Source: Microbacterium sp. lyk4-40-TSB-66
GTDB taxonomy: Bacteria; Actinomycetota; Actinomycetes; Actinomycetales; Microbacteriaceae
Direction of reading: 5' to 3'
DNA: 64,000 nucleotides
Assembly (NCBI RefSeq): GCF_030209475.1
Contig: NZ_JARVRW010000004.1
Span: 413,021-477,020 of the forward strand
Part shown: piece after piece, positions 35,600-43,805 of the stretch
Position numbering within the stretch: position 1 is the first letter of the stretch
Layout: every line of letters begins with the position of its first letter
Notes under the pieces: generated by a model
What the model saw: only the letters and a program-made list of their open reading frames with translations
The model's database searches: none
What the model was told of the DNA's origin: nothing
Position numbers and translations under genes: made by a program

Positions 35600-36625
35600 C
35601 TATCGCGCCGCGACCTCCACCAATTCGCCCGGTCCGGGCAGAATCTCGCGGAGCAGGTCGTCGAGCGTCACGACACCCACGAGACGCTCGCCCTCGACCA
35701 CCGTCGCGAGCTGCACCCGCCCGCGGCGCATGCGCGCGAGCGCGTCGTACGCCGAGGCGTCCGGCTCCAGACGCAGGGGCTCCCGGGCGATGTCGAGCGC
35801 CGGCGTGGCCGGGTCGACGGCGAGGGTGTCGCGCACGTGCGCCACCCGCGACGCCGCTCCCGAGCCGACGAGGATGCGGAGGTGCGTCGACGAGGCGGCG
35901 ACCGCCTGGATGTCGGCGACCGTGGCATCCAGGGGCACGGCGGTGGGGGAGCGATCGGTGCGCACGATGTCGCCCACGGTCAGCGTCCCGAGGGCGATGG
36001 CCTGCGCGATCGGCTCCGAGTACTTCTGGTCGAGCGTGCCCGCCTGACGCGAGTGCGCGACCAGCTCGCGGATGGTGTCGGCGTCCTGCCCACCGGCCGC
36101 GGCCTTGTCGACCGGCTCCACGCCCGACGCCTTCACGAGGCGGTTCGCGATGTGGTTGATCCACAGCAGGAACGGACGCAGCGGCCACGTGAGGGCACGG
36201 GCCAGGATGCCGGTGGCTTTCGCCGCCGTCTCGGGGTGGGCGATCGCCCACGACTTCGGCGCCATCTCACCGATGACGAGGTGCAGGAAGGTGACCACGA
36301 TCAGCGCGAGCATGAACGCGATGATGTCGGCCAGCACGTACGGCAGACCCCACATCTCGAACACGGGCGCGAGCGCGTAGTCGATCGCGGGCTTGGTGAT
36401 GGCACCGAGGAGGAACGTGCAGGCGGTGATGCCCAGCTGCGCGAACGCGAGCATCACGGTCAGCTCGTTGATGCCGCGGAGCGCTGCACGGGCGGAGGCG
36501 CTGGTGGCGGCCTCCTCCTCCAGCCGGTGGCGGCGGGCGGCGAGCAGGGCGAACTCCACGATGACGAAGAACGCGCTCGCGACGATCAGCGCCGTGGTGA
36601 TGAGCGCAACGGTCCAGCCGTTCAT
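35600..36625 (-). CDS. CNNM/CorC-family membrane protein (second gene of pair)
   Basis: 341-residue protein with an N-terminal CNNM transmembrane domain of about four helices (5-140, containing FVIVEFALLAARRHR and HLVIGEMAPKSWAIAHPE) and two CBS-like repeats (about 205-325). It lacks the C-terminal CorC domain found in its upstream partner, so the two probably form a hetero-oligomer. Family members act in Mg2+/Co2+ transport or Mg2+ homeostasis. The ATG overlaps the end of the upstream gene as ATGA, confirming co-translation. Confidence 0.85.
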   Translation of the reverse strand: MNGWTVALITTALIVASAFFVIVEFALLAARRHRLEEEAATSASARAALRGINELTVMLAFAQLGITACTFLLGAITKPAIDYALAPVFEMWGLPYVLADIIAFMLALIVVTFLHLVIGEMAPKSWAIAHPETAAKATGILARALTWPLRPFLLWINHIANRLVKASGVEPVDKAAAGGQDADTIRELVAHSRQAGTLDQKYSEPIAQAIALGTLTVGDIVRTDRSPTAVPLDATVADIQAVAASSTHLRILVGSGAASRVAHVRDTLAVDPATPALDIAREPLRLEPDASAYDALARMRRGRVQLATVVEGERLVGVVTLDDLLREILPGPGELVEVAAR

Positions 36626-38025
36626 CGGGCCACCTCCTCATCGACCGCGGGGACGTCGTCGGCGGACTCGGCATCCCGGTCCACCTCGTGCAGCTGCACG
36701 CGCACCTGTGCGGGCACGTGACGGTCGACCTCGGTCACCTCGACGGCCAGCCAGCGCTCCAGGTGGAGTCCCTGCACCGCCTCTCCGGGTCGCTCGGGCA
36801 GGTCGATGCGCACGACGGCGCCCACCGCCGGCAGGTCGCCGTGCGTCTCGATCACGAGACCCGCGACGGTCTCGACGTCGCTCTCGGCGAGGTCGTGGCC
36901 GATGAGGCGCTCGAGTTCGTCGAGGTGCAGGTCGCCCGGCACGCTCCACGCGTCGTCGCCGACCGATGCGGCCTCGGCGGTCTCGACGTCGTGCTCGTCG
37001 GACAGCTCGCCGATCACCTCTTCGGTGAGGTCTTCGATGGTCAGGATGCCGTCGAAGTTGCCGTATTCGTCGACCACGCACGCGAGCTCGTTACGCGACT
37101 GGCGCATGCGGTCGAGCGCCACCGGCAGCATCATCGAGGTGGGGATGACGACGGCGGCACGCATGACGGATGCCACGGGCGCGTCATCGGCAGGCTGCTC
37201 GCGCAAGAGGTCGATGAGCTCGACCACGCCGACGGGGGAGTCCTCGTCACCGATCACCGGGTAGCGCGTGTGGCCCGTCGCCATGAGGGCGCGCACTTCG
37301 CCGACGGTCGTCTCGGGGGTGACCGAGTCGATCTGCGAGCGGGGGATCATCGCGTGCTCGACGTCGCGCTGCGGGAAATCGAGGATGCGGTCGATGATCA
37401 TCGACAGGTCGTCGGGCAGATCACCGCTCTGCCGCGACTCCTCGATGATGGCCTCGAGGTCGCGCGCGGTGGCGCTCTCGTCGACGTCTTCCAGCGGCTC
37501 GATGCGCAGCAGACGAAGCAGTGCGTTGGCGGCGACGTCGAAGACGGTGATGAGCCAGCCGAACAGCATCAGGTAGATGCGCGTGGGCATGGCGAGCGCC
37601 CGAGCCAACGGTTCGGGGCTCGCGATGGCGAGGTTCTTGGGGTACAGCTCGCCGAAGATCATCGTCACGATGGTCGCCAGCAGCAAGGCGCCGACGGTAC
37701 CGATGAGCACGGAGACGCCCGGATCGATGCCCACCCCGCCGAGCAGAGTGCCCAGCGATTCACCGATCAACGGCTCGGCGACGTAGCCGATGAGCAGTCC
37801 GGTCACGGTGATGCCCAGCTGAGCGCCCGAGAGCATGAACGACGTGCGCTTGGTGATCGCGAGCACGCGCTTCGCCTGCGCGTCGCCCTTCTCGGCCTGC
37901 GCCGCCATGCGCGAGCGGTCGACCGACATGTATGCGAACTCCTGCGCGACGAAGAAGCCGCAGGCGACGATGATCGCCAGAGTCACGATGACACCCACCA
38001 GGAGTGTCAGGGCCGCAGCCAGCAT
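36622..38025 (-). CDS. CNNM/CorC-family membrane protein with CBS and CorC domains
   Basis: 467-residue protein: CNNM transmembrane domain (about 1-175, with the conserved FVAQEFAYMSVDRSRM and FGELYPKNLAIASPE), two CBS repeats (about 205-330, including CVVDEYGNFDGILTIEDLTEEVIGE), and a C-terminal CorC domain (about 350-430). It belongs to the YfjD/CorC Mg2+/Co2+ family. The start is ATG at 38025, with its Shine-Dalgarno sequence buried in an 8-bp hairpin directly upstream. It is the first gene of a two-gene operon. Confidence 0.87.
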   Translation of the reverse strand: MLAAALTLLVGVIVTLAIIVACGFFVAQEFAYMSVDRSRMAAQAEKGDAQAKRVLAITKRTSFMLSGAQLGITVTGLLIGYVAEPLIGESLGTLLGGVGIDPGVSVLIGTVGALLLATIVTMIFGELYPKNLAIASPEPLARALAMPTRIYLMLFGWLITVFDVAANALLRLLRIEPLEDVDESATARDLEAIIEESRQSGDLPDDLSMIIDRILDFPQRDVEHAMIPRSQIDSVTPETTVGEVRALMATGHTRYPVIGDEDSPVGVVELIDLLREQPADDAPVASVMRAAVVIPTSMMLPVALDRMRQSRNELACVVDEYGNFDGILTIEDLTEEVIGELSDEHDVETAEAASVGDDAWSVPGDLHLDELERLIGHDLAESDVETVAGLVIETHGDLPAVGAVVRIDLPERPGEAVQGLHLERWLAVEVTEVDRHVPAQVRVQLHEVDRDAESADDVPAVDEEVAR

Positions 38026-38034
38026 CAGATTTCA

Positions 38035-38055
38035 CCCCCTCTCGGAAAGAGGGGG
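38035..38055 (-). promoter_or_regulatory. Shine-Dalgarno-sequestering hairpin before CNNM operon
   Basis: On the coding strand CCCCCTCT pairs perfectly with AGAGGGGG across a 5-nt loop. AGAGGGGG is the ribosome binding site, ending 9 nt before the ATG at 38025. Translation therefore needs the stem to open. Farther upstream on the same strand are two more possible stems (around 38066-38084 and 38097-38120). I do not recognise a known riboswitch class. Confidence 0.6.
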
Positions 38056-38282
38056 CTCGAAGATCGGCCCTCCTGGTCGGGGGAGGTGCGGTGTTGGCTC
38101 ACGGGTTTTCTCTCTCGTGGGTCGGATGATCGCAGATCCCTTCGACGATACCGACACCGGTGCGATCCAGGCTGGGGATTCGCCTCGACACCGGGCCGGC
38201 GCAGCGACGCCACGAGGAGACCGCGCCCTGCAACGGAGAACGGGCCGGACCGCACATCGCGATCGGGCCCGTCCACTCCCGA

Positions 38283-38978
38283 TCAGGGGGTCGCGCGGCG
38301 CAGCGTCGTGAACGACGACGCGGCCAGAGCGAGCGTGATCAGGATGCCGCAGACGGCCAGCCCGAACGCCCCCAGCGTCACCACGGCGTCACCGACGAGC
38401 GCCCAGGACCGGGTGGCCGTGACGAGCCACACCGCGGCGACGAGGACGAGGCCCACACCCACCAGCGTGGCGGCGGTCGTCAGGCCGCCGAAGCGCTTGA
38501 AGATCGTGGCCGCCCAGAAACCGACGACGAAGGCGAACATGGCCAGGGCGAAGTACGCCACGCCGGCGGCCACCGGGCCTGCTGCCCACACCCACGGGAT
38601 GGAGAAGAACCACCCGTTCATGCCGTAGCCGTCGGTGGCCTGCTCGAGCAGTCCGCCGACGACGAAGACGACCGACAGCAGACCAGCGGTGAGCACTGCC
38701 GTCAGAAGGGTCCCGACGAAGAAGTCACGACGGGTCACGCTCATCGCCTGGGAGAAGGGGAAGGTGCGGGTCAGCGCCTGCGCCCCGATGACGCCGAAGT
38801 ACCACAGCGGCGCCTGCACCCCGCCGCTGATCATGACTCCCCGGGCGCCCGACGACTGGATGATGCCGTACAGCAGCAGACTGATCGCCAGCGAGCCGAA
38901 CAGGATGATGAGCGGGATCCAGACGAAGGTCTGGCGGTTGATGAGTTGCAGACGGACGACGTTCAGCGCGCGGTTCAT
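38283..38978 (-). CDS. ABC transporter permease-like membrane protein
   Basis: 231-residue protein with about six hydrophobic helices, beginning MNRALNVVRLQLINRQTFVW, the typical opening of ABC-2-like permeases that work with GntR/YtrA-controlled ATPases. No substrate-binding domain is seen. It starts within the stop codon of the ATPase gene (ATGA overlap) and is the last gene of the GntR-ATPase-permease operon. Export of a peptide, antibiotic or lipid is likely; the substrate is not determinable. Confidence 0.8.
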   Translation of the reverse strand: MNRALNVVRLQLINRQTFVWIPLIILFGSLAISLLLYGIIQSSGARGVMISGGVQAPLWYFGVIGAQALTRTFPFSQAMSVTRRDFFVGTLLTAVLTAGLLSVVFVVGGLLEQATDGYGMNGWFFSIPWVWAAGPVAAGVAYFALAMFAFVVGFWAATIFKRFGGLTTAATLVGVGLVLVAAVWLVTATRSWALVGDAVVTLGAFGLAVCGILITLALAASSFTTLRRATP

Positions 38979-39886
38979 CGCAGCGCTCCTTCCTGGGCGG
39001 GAGTGGCCGGCGCGTTCGCGGTGCGCTGGGTGGATCGCACGATGAACTCCTGCAGCGACACCGGTGAGACCTCCAGCCGCGCGTCCGCCAGGACGCGGCG
39101 GTCTTCGGATGCCAGCTCGCCGAGGATCGTGACGGAGGCGACGCGGCCCAGGGTCTCGCGGTGCAGAACCTCGCGACCGGCGCAGAAGGCGTCAACCGCC
39201 GCGGCGTCGCCCACGATCGTCGCTGCGCGTTGGCGCACGGCATCCGTCTCCTCGTCCAGGACGATCCGACCGCCGTCGAGCACGATGACACGCTCGAGGA
39301 GGTTGGCGACCTCGTCGATCAGATGACTCGACAGGATGATCGTGCGCGGGTGCAGGGCGTAGTCCTGCAGCAGACGATCGTAGAAGATCTGCCGCGCGAC
39401 AGCGTCGAGACCCAGGTATGGCTCGTCGAAGAAGGTGATCTCGGCCCGGGAGGCGAGGCCGATCACGACTCCCACGGCCGAGAGCTGGCCACGCGACAGC
39501 TTCTTGATCGTGCGCCCGACCGGGATCTGGAACGCCGCGATCAAGTCGGCGGCGAGGTCGGCGTCCCAGTTCGGGAAGAACAGGCGCGCCGCCGCGAACG
39601 CATGGCCCGGCTTGGCGTCGTCGGGGTACTTCTGGCTCTCGCGCACGAAGCACATGCGCGACAGCACCCGGGGGTTCTCGTACGGGTCTTCGCCGAACAC
39701 CCGGACGCGTCCGGCGGTCGCGAAGTTCTGTGCGGTCAGGATGGACATGAGGGTCGTCTTGCCGGCGCCGTTGCGTCCGAGCAGACCATAGATCGCGTCC
39801 GCCTCGACGGCGAACGACACATCGGTCAGCGCGTCGGTGTCGCGGTAGCGCTTGTGGAGGCCGGCGACCTCGATCACGGCGGTCAT
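38975..39886 (-). CDS. ABC transporter ATP-binding protein
   Basis: 303-residue ATPase with Walker A LLGRNGAGKTT (about residue 35-45), a signature motif KLSRGQLSAVG (family LSGGQ), Walker B ITFFDEPYLGLD and the H-loop SSHLIDE. The C-terminal 80 residues form the extension common in drug- and peptide-exporting ABC-2 systems. It overlaps both the GntR gene upstream and the permease downstream by 4 nt. Expression is probably held down by the operon's own GntR regulator. Confidence 0.9.
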   Translation of the reverse strand: MTAVIEVAGLHKRYRDTDALTDVSFAVEADAIYGLLGRNGAGKTTLMSILTAQNFATAGRVRVFGEDPYENPRVLSRMCFVRESQKYPDDAKPGHAFAAARLFFPNWDADLAADLIAAFQIPVGRTIKKLSRGQLSAVGVVIGLASRAEITFFDEPYLGLDAVARQIFYDRLLQDYALHPRTIILSSHLIDEVANLLERVIVLDGGRIVLDEETDAVRQRAATIVGDAAAVDAFCAGREVLHRETLGRVASVTILGELASEDRRVLADARLEVSPVSLQEFIVRSTQRTANAPATPAQEGALR

Positions 39887-40281
39887 CGTGCGGTCCCTTC
39901 GATCAGGTGGGCGGGGGAGGAGGCGAGCGCGGCGCGCTCGCGGATGAGTTCGGCGAGGTCGTCGGCGCCGAGGCCGAGCGTGCGCGCCTCGCTCAGGAGC
40001 GGGTCCAGGAAGCGATCCGCGAAAGCCGATCGCCGCTCGCCGAGCAGCTGCGCGCGGGCCCCGTCGGAGACGAACATGCCGATTCCACGGCGTTTGTAGA
40101 GGACTCCCTTGTCGACGAGCACGGCGATTCCCTTCGCGGCGGTGGCGGGATTGATGCGGTGGAAGGCGGCGAGTTCGTTGGTCGAGGGCGCGCGGCCCTC
40201 TTCCGGCAGCGATCCGTCGACGATCTGGTCCTCCACGCCCTCGGCAATCTGGAGGAACAGCGCTCTGCCGTCGTCGATCAT
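39883..40281 (-). CDS. GntR-family transcriptional regulator (YtrA type)
   Basis: 132-residue regulator with a winged helix (about 10-75, containing APSTNELAAFHRINPATAAKGIAVLVDKGVLYKRRGIGMFV) and a short YtrA-type C-terminal tail of about 45 residues. YtrA repressors control adjacent ABC operons, often responding to wall-active agents. ATG at 40281 is preceded by GGAGG at 40286-40290. An imperfect palindrome upstream is probably its own operator. Confidence 0.9.
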   Translation of the reverse strand: MIDDGRALFLQIAEGVEDQIVDGSLPEEGRAPSTNELAAFHRINPATAAKGIAVLVDKGVLYKRRGIGMFVSDGARAQLLGERRSAFADRFLDPLLSEARTLGLGADDLAELIRERAALASSPAHLIEGTAR

Positions 40282-40297
40282 GCGACCTCCGTTTGTT

Positions 40298-40321
40298 GGT
40301 TACTTACTTGACTAGGTAACC
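40298..40321 (-). promoter_or_regulatory. Operator palindrome of the GntR-ABC operon
   Basis: GGTTACTTA (40298-40306) and TAGGTAACC (40313-40321) are related by a near-perfect dyad with a 6-nt centre; 8 of 9 positions match. It starts 17 nt before the GntR ATG and covers the likely -10 region on the reverse strand (TAAGTA), so repression by blocking polymerase is expected. Confidence 0.65.
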
Positions 40322-40529
40322 ATGCAACACGTCGGGCCGTCGTGTCAACGGGAGCGGTCGGGAAATGCGCTTGATCCACGGGTGAACTATCTCCGGGCGA
40401 TATATCGGTCGATCTCGGCCGATAGGTCTCCGGGGGTGAAATACTGAAGCTCCCGCATTGCCTCGCTTCCCGGCGTGGTCCCGCCCTTGCTCAACCGGTA
40501 CGCTTCGGCGCGCCAGAAAAGGACCAGCC

Positions 40530-40871
40530 GTGGGACGCCTCATCTACCGAGATCGCGCATCGTTCGACATCGACGACCGCATCCTCGCTCACCTCCGCAT
40601 CGTCGTGATGAACAAGCTCCGCCGCAATGAGGGCTTCATGCTCCAGCTGCCCGTGAATGAGGGCGTGCGCCAGGCCAGCCTCTGGATCCACGCGTCGAAC
40701 GCCCTCGTCATGCAGTTCTATGGCGGCCGGGAGCCCGCCATCGACCGCAACCTGGTCGACCAGATGATGCACGACGCCAGCGGCGCCGACGGCCTGACAC
40801 TGACGGCCGCCGGAATCGCTCCGCCCTCCGCGATGCCCCGCCAGCCCGTCGGGGGCAACGCCCGCCCCTGA
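40530..40871 (+). CDS. DUF7882-like small protein
   Basis: 113-residue protein. The N-terminus MGRLIYRDRASFDIDDRILAH followed by LRIVVMNKLRRNEGFMLQLPV is characteristic of a Microbacteriaceae-specific family (DUF7882) often mislabelled 'ATP-dependent DNA ligase'; there is no nucleotidyltransferase motif. The C-terminal 30 residues are Pro/Ala rich and look disordered. GTG start at 40530 is preceded by AAAAGGA. The function is unknown; it stands alone between the GntR operon and the sensor kinase. Confidence 0.7.
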   Translation: MGRLIYRDRASFDIDDRILAHLRIVVMNKLRRNEGFMLQLPVNEGVRQASLWIHASNALVMQFYGGREPAIDRNLVDQMMHDASGADGLTLTAAGIAPPSAMPRQPVGGNARP

Positions 40872-40922
40872 TCGGCGTCGGGGGACCGATCTGCGTGTCC
40901 GGATGCCGCGGGGCCGGTGGCC

Positions 40923-42341
40923 TCAGCCTCGCGGCACCGTCACGACGAACCGCGCACCGGCGTCCCCCGGCACACATTGGACGTCACCGCCGTGCGCCCG
41001 CGCGATGCCGCGTGCGATCGGGAGTCCGAGGCCCACGCCGCCGGAGGAGACTCGTCCCTCGTCGAGCCGCACGAGTCTGTCGAAGATCCGCTCCCGGTCC
41101 TCGCCCGCAATCCCCGGACCGTCGTCGTCCACGGTGACGCGTGCGCCCGGGCCCGAACCGTCGACGGTCAGGAGGACGGACCCGCGCCCTCCCGTCGCCC
41201 GAGCGGCGTTCTCGACGAGGTTCGACAGCACCTGGGCGATACGGTCGACGTCGATGCGGACGGGCACGGCGGCATCCGGGATCTCCGCCCGTATCCGCAG
41301 CGAGGGGTGCACGAGCGGAACCCGGCGCACCTCGGCCTCGACCACGGTCCGCAGGTCGGCATCGACGACGTGCAACTCGAGGCCGCGGTCGACGCGTGCC
41401 ATGGTCAGGAGATCGTCGATCAGCCGCGATGCACGCGCGGCCTCCCGGGCCACGTGCGCCGCGAGCTGGTCGCGCTCCGGCCCGTCGAGGTCGGCGCGCA
41501 CGAGGGTGTCGGCTGCCGCGCGGATGCCGGCGACGGGTGTACGCAACTCATGCGCGGCGTCGGAGAGGAACGCCCGCAGGCGCACCTCGGCGTCGCGCGC
41601 CGCCTGCTCCGCCCCCACGACGTCGTCGAGCATGTCGTCCAGCGCCGTGGCGACCCGGCCGATCTCGGTGTCGGACCGCGTCGGCCGCAACCGGCGCTCC
41701 CGTTCACCCGCGCCGATGGCCCGCGCGACCTGCGACACCTGCTCGAGCGGCCCGAGGCTCCGGCGCACCACGAGCGTCACGGCCCCCGCGGCCAGCAGGA
41801 GCACGCCGGCGGAGGCCAGCGCCATGATCCAGCGCACCTGCACGAGCGTCTCGCCGACGCCGACCGCCGATGCCGTCAGAGTCAGGGTGGAACCGTCGCT
41901 GAGGGTCGAACGCAGCGTCACGAGCTGGTCGTCGCCGGACACGTCGGATGCCACGACCGCGACATCGCCCGAGGCCGTGGGCTGCGGCACCGAACGATCA
42001 CCCGCGCCCGGCCCGCCCCCGGGCCCCGGGGGACCGTCGCGCAGTTGATCGGGGCTCGGACCCGCGACGACCGAGTCGCCACCCGCCCCGTCGATGCGCA
42101 CCGCCAGCCCCTGGGACGACAGACGTTCCGCAAGGTCGGCGTCATCGACCGTGCCGACGAGCGAGGCGGCCGCCGCGGCGCGGTCGCGCAGGCGCTCCTC
42201 GATCTGTCCGCGCAGGCGCGCACCGAGCGCGATGTCCACGACGACGGCGAGGACGACCAGCAGCAAGGCGACGACCGCGAGCACGGCGACGATGGTCCGG
42301 CGGCGCAGCGACCCCGAGCGCAGGGGAGGCAGGGCGCTCAC
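40923..42341 (-). CDS. Two-component sensor histidine kinase
   Basis: 472-residue membrane kinase. Two transmembrane helices (about 16-38 and 160-182) flank an extracytoplasmic sensor region. The HAMP linker follows, then the H-box FLSDAAHELRTPVAG with the phosphorylated His, an N-box LSNLVENAARAT and the glycine-rich DDDGPGIAGEDRERIFDRLVR and GGVGLGLPIARGI ATP lid. GTG start at 42341 overlaps the response regulator stop as GTGA, so the pair is co-translated. The signal is unknown, though the sensor loop is Pro/Gly rich. Confidence 0.9.
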   Translation of the reverse strand: MSALPPLRSGSLRRRTIVAVLAVVALLLVVLAVVVDIALGARLRGQIEERLRDRAAAAASLVGTVDDADLAERLSSQGLAVRIDGAGGDSVVAGPSPDQLRDGPPGPGGGPGAGDRSVPQPTASGDVAVVASDVSGDDQLVTLRSTLSDGSTLTLTASAVGVGETLVQVRWIMALASAGVLLLAAGAVTLVVRRSLGPLEQVSQVARAIGAGERERRLRPTRSDTEIGRVATALDDMLDDVVGAEQAARDAEVRLRAFLSDAAHELRTPVAGIRAAADTLVRADLDGPERDQLAAHVAREAARASRLIDDLLTMARVDRGLELHVVDADLRTVVEAEVRRVPLVHPSLRIRAEIPDAAVPVRIDVDRIAQVLSNLVENAARATGGRGSVLLTVDGSGPGARVTVDDDGPGIAGEDRERIFDRLVRLDEGRVSSGGVGLGLPIARGIARAHGGDVQCVPGDAGARFVVTVPRG

Positions 42342-43012
42342 GGCGCCGCGCTCAAGCGGTAGCCGAGACCGCGCACCGTGTGGATGAGACGCGGACCGTG
42401 CTGCTCCATCTTGCGCCGCAGGGCGCTGAGGTGCACCTCGACCAGGTTGGGGTCGTAGTCCTCGTAACCCCACACCTGCGTGAGGATCTGCGCCTTCGAC
42501 AACGTCCGGCCGCGTCCGTCCGCCAGGAGGTGCAGCAGACGGAACTCCGTCGCGGTCAGATCCAGCACCGCTCCCGCGCGGTGGGCCGTCGTGGCATCCG
42601 GATCGACGACGAGGTCGCCGACCGCGATCGTCTGCGGCAGCCGCCCGCGCCGTCGGAGCACCGCTCCCGCGCGCGCCACGAGCTCCGCCATCGTGAACGG
42701 CTTCAGCACGTAGTCGTCGGCCCCCTCGGCGAAGCCGCGCAACCGGTCGTCGACCTCGTCGCGGGCGGTGAGCATGATCACGGCGGTGTCGCCCGCGGCG
42801 CGCACGACGGGCAGCAACCGGATGCCACTGGGCCCGGGCATCATCCAGTCCAGCACCACGAGGTCGGGGCGGAACGCGCTCAGGCGTTCGGCCAGGTCCA
42901 CACCGTCGGCGGCCATGTCGGTGACGAAACCCTCGGCGCGCAACGCCGTCGCGACGGCGAGGCGGATGGTCTCGTCATCGTCGACGACGAGCACGCGGGC
43001 GGCAGCGGACAT
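42338..43012 (-). CDS. OmpR-family response regulator
   Basis: 224-residue regulator: receiver domain with acidic pocket DDD at 11-13, phospho-accepting Asp55 in VVLDWMMPG and Lys104 in YVLKPF. The C-terminal winged helix ends with VEVHLSALRRKMEQHGPRLIHTVRGLGYRL, the OmpR/PhoB signature. A direct repeat that fits OmpR-type binding lies in the shared promoter region with the divergent Pro/Thr-rich membrane protein, which is the likely target. Confidence 0.94.
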   Translation of the reverse strand: MSAAARVLVVDDDETIRLAVATALRAEGFVTDMAADGVDLAERLSAFRPDLVVLDWMMPGPSGIRLLPVVRAAGDTAVIMLTARDEVDDRLRGFAEGADDYVLKPFTMAELVARAGAVLRRRGRLPQTIAVGDLVVDPDATTAHRAGAVLDLTATEFRLLHLLADGRGRTLSKAQILTQVWGYEDYDPNLVEVHLSALRRKMEQHGPRLIHTVRGLGYRLSAAP

Positions 43013-43081
43013 TCGCCCGACGATAGAGGCGTCCGCTGTACGCCGGTTATGGCTTGCGTATGCGGTGACCGGTCGCCCCCG

Positions 43082-43099
43082 AGCTTCAGGTTCGCTTCA
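43082..43099 (+). promoter_or_regulatory. Direct-repeat binding site for the OmpR-type regulator
   Basis: Two identical heptamers GCTTCAG at 43082-43088 and 43093-43099, spaced 11 bp centre to centre, the usual repeat pitch for OmpR/PhoB dimers. It lies 58 bp before the Pro/Thr-rich membrane-protein ATG and 70 bp from the response-regulator start, so it could control both. Confidence 0.55.
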
Positions 43100-43156
43100 G
43101 TCCCGGCTCGAAGTCTGGTCTCAGAGCCGGTGAACGCCACCGGCGAGAGGAAGATC

Positions 43157-43699
43157 ATGAACGACGACAACCCCACCACCCCGCTGCCGCGACTGGACGA
43201 CACCGCCGAACCGCGCCGCCGCTCGTGGCGTCGACCCGCACTCATCGCGGGAGCCGTCATCGTGGCCGTCGGCCTCACCGGAGGAAGCGCCGCGCTGGCC
43301 GCCCAGACCAACGGCGGCTCGCCGACCTCCGCGTCGACCTCGGCGCCCAGCGCCGACGGCGGCTCGGCCGGCCCCGGCACCGGCGCCGCCCCCAGCGCGA
43401 CGCCCACCGGCGCTCCGACGGACGGCACCACGCCCACACCCCCCGCCGACGGCACCGCGCCCACTCCGCCGACGCCGGGCGAGGGCTCCGGCCCGGGCGA
43501 GTGCGGACCCGGCGGCGGCCCGGCCGGCCCCGGACACGGACCGAAAGCCGACGGCGACAAGCCCACCCCGCCCGCCGACGGCACCACGCCCACGCCCCCC
43601 GCCGAGGGTGACAAGCCCACCCCGCCCGCCGACGGCACGGCGCCGACCCCGCCCGCCGACGGCACGGCGCCCACCCCGTCGGCCCAGCCCGGCAGCTGA
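43157..43699 (+). CDS. Membrane-anchored Pro/Thr/Gly-rich repeat protein
   Basis: 180-residue low-complexity protein. A short basic cytoplasmic segment precedes one transmembrane helix (about 27-49), after which the chain is Pro/Thr/Gly/Ala rich. The segments PTPPADGT and DKPTPPA repeat at least five times near the C-terminus, and a single Cys occurs at GECGPGGG. No enzymatic domain. ATG at 43157 is preceded by GAGAGGAAGA. It is divergent from the two-component system and has a candidate regulator site in its promoter. Possibly a wall-spanning or stress-envelope protein. Confidence 0.7.
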   Translation: MNDDNPTTPLPRLDDTAEPRRRSWRRPALIAGAVIVAVGLTGGSAALAAQTNGGSPTSASTSAPSADGGSAGPGTGAAPSATPTGAPTDGTTPTPPADGTAPTPPTPGEGSGPGECGPGGGPAGPGHGPKADGDKPTPPADGTTPTPPAEGDKPTPPADGTAPTPPADGTAPTPSAQPGS

Positions 43700-43753
43700 C
43701 CGCCGCGCGCACGAGCCGTTCCGTGAGGTCCGCGACCGCGCTGGCCGACGCGC

Positions 43754-43769
43754 CACATCGTGAGATGTG
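43754..43769. terminator. Short hairpin after Pro/Thr-rich gene
   Basis: CACATC / GATGTG with a 4-nt GTGA loop, 55 nt after the Pro/Thr-rich gene. Further GC-rich arms extend the stem imperfectly. No T-run, so termination is uncertain. Confidence 0.35.
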
Positions 43770-43805
43770 CAGCGCGCGGTCAGCGCGGTACGGCACGATC
43801 GGAGG

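Noticed and set aside
38026..38160. M-box or yybP-ykoY riboswitch before the CNNM gene
   Set aside because: I could not find the conserved core of either class; only RBS-occluding and other stems are visible, so I report an unclassified leader.
40530..40871. ATP-dependent DNA ligase
   Set aside because: Only 113 residues and no KxDG nucleotidyltransferase motif.
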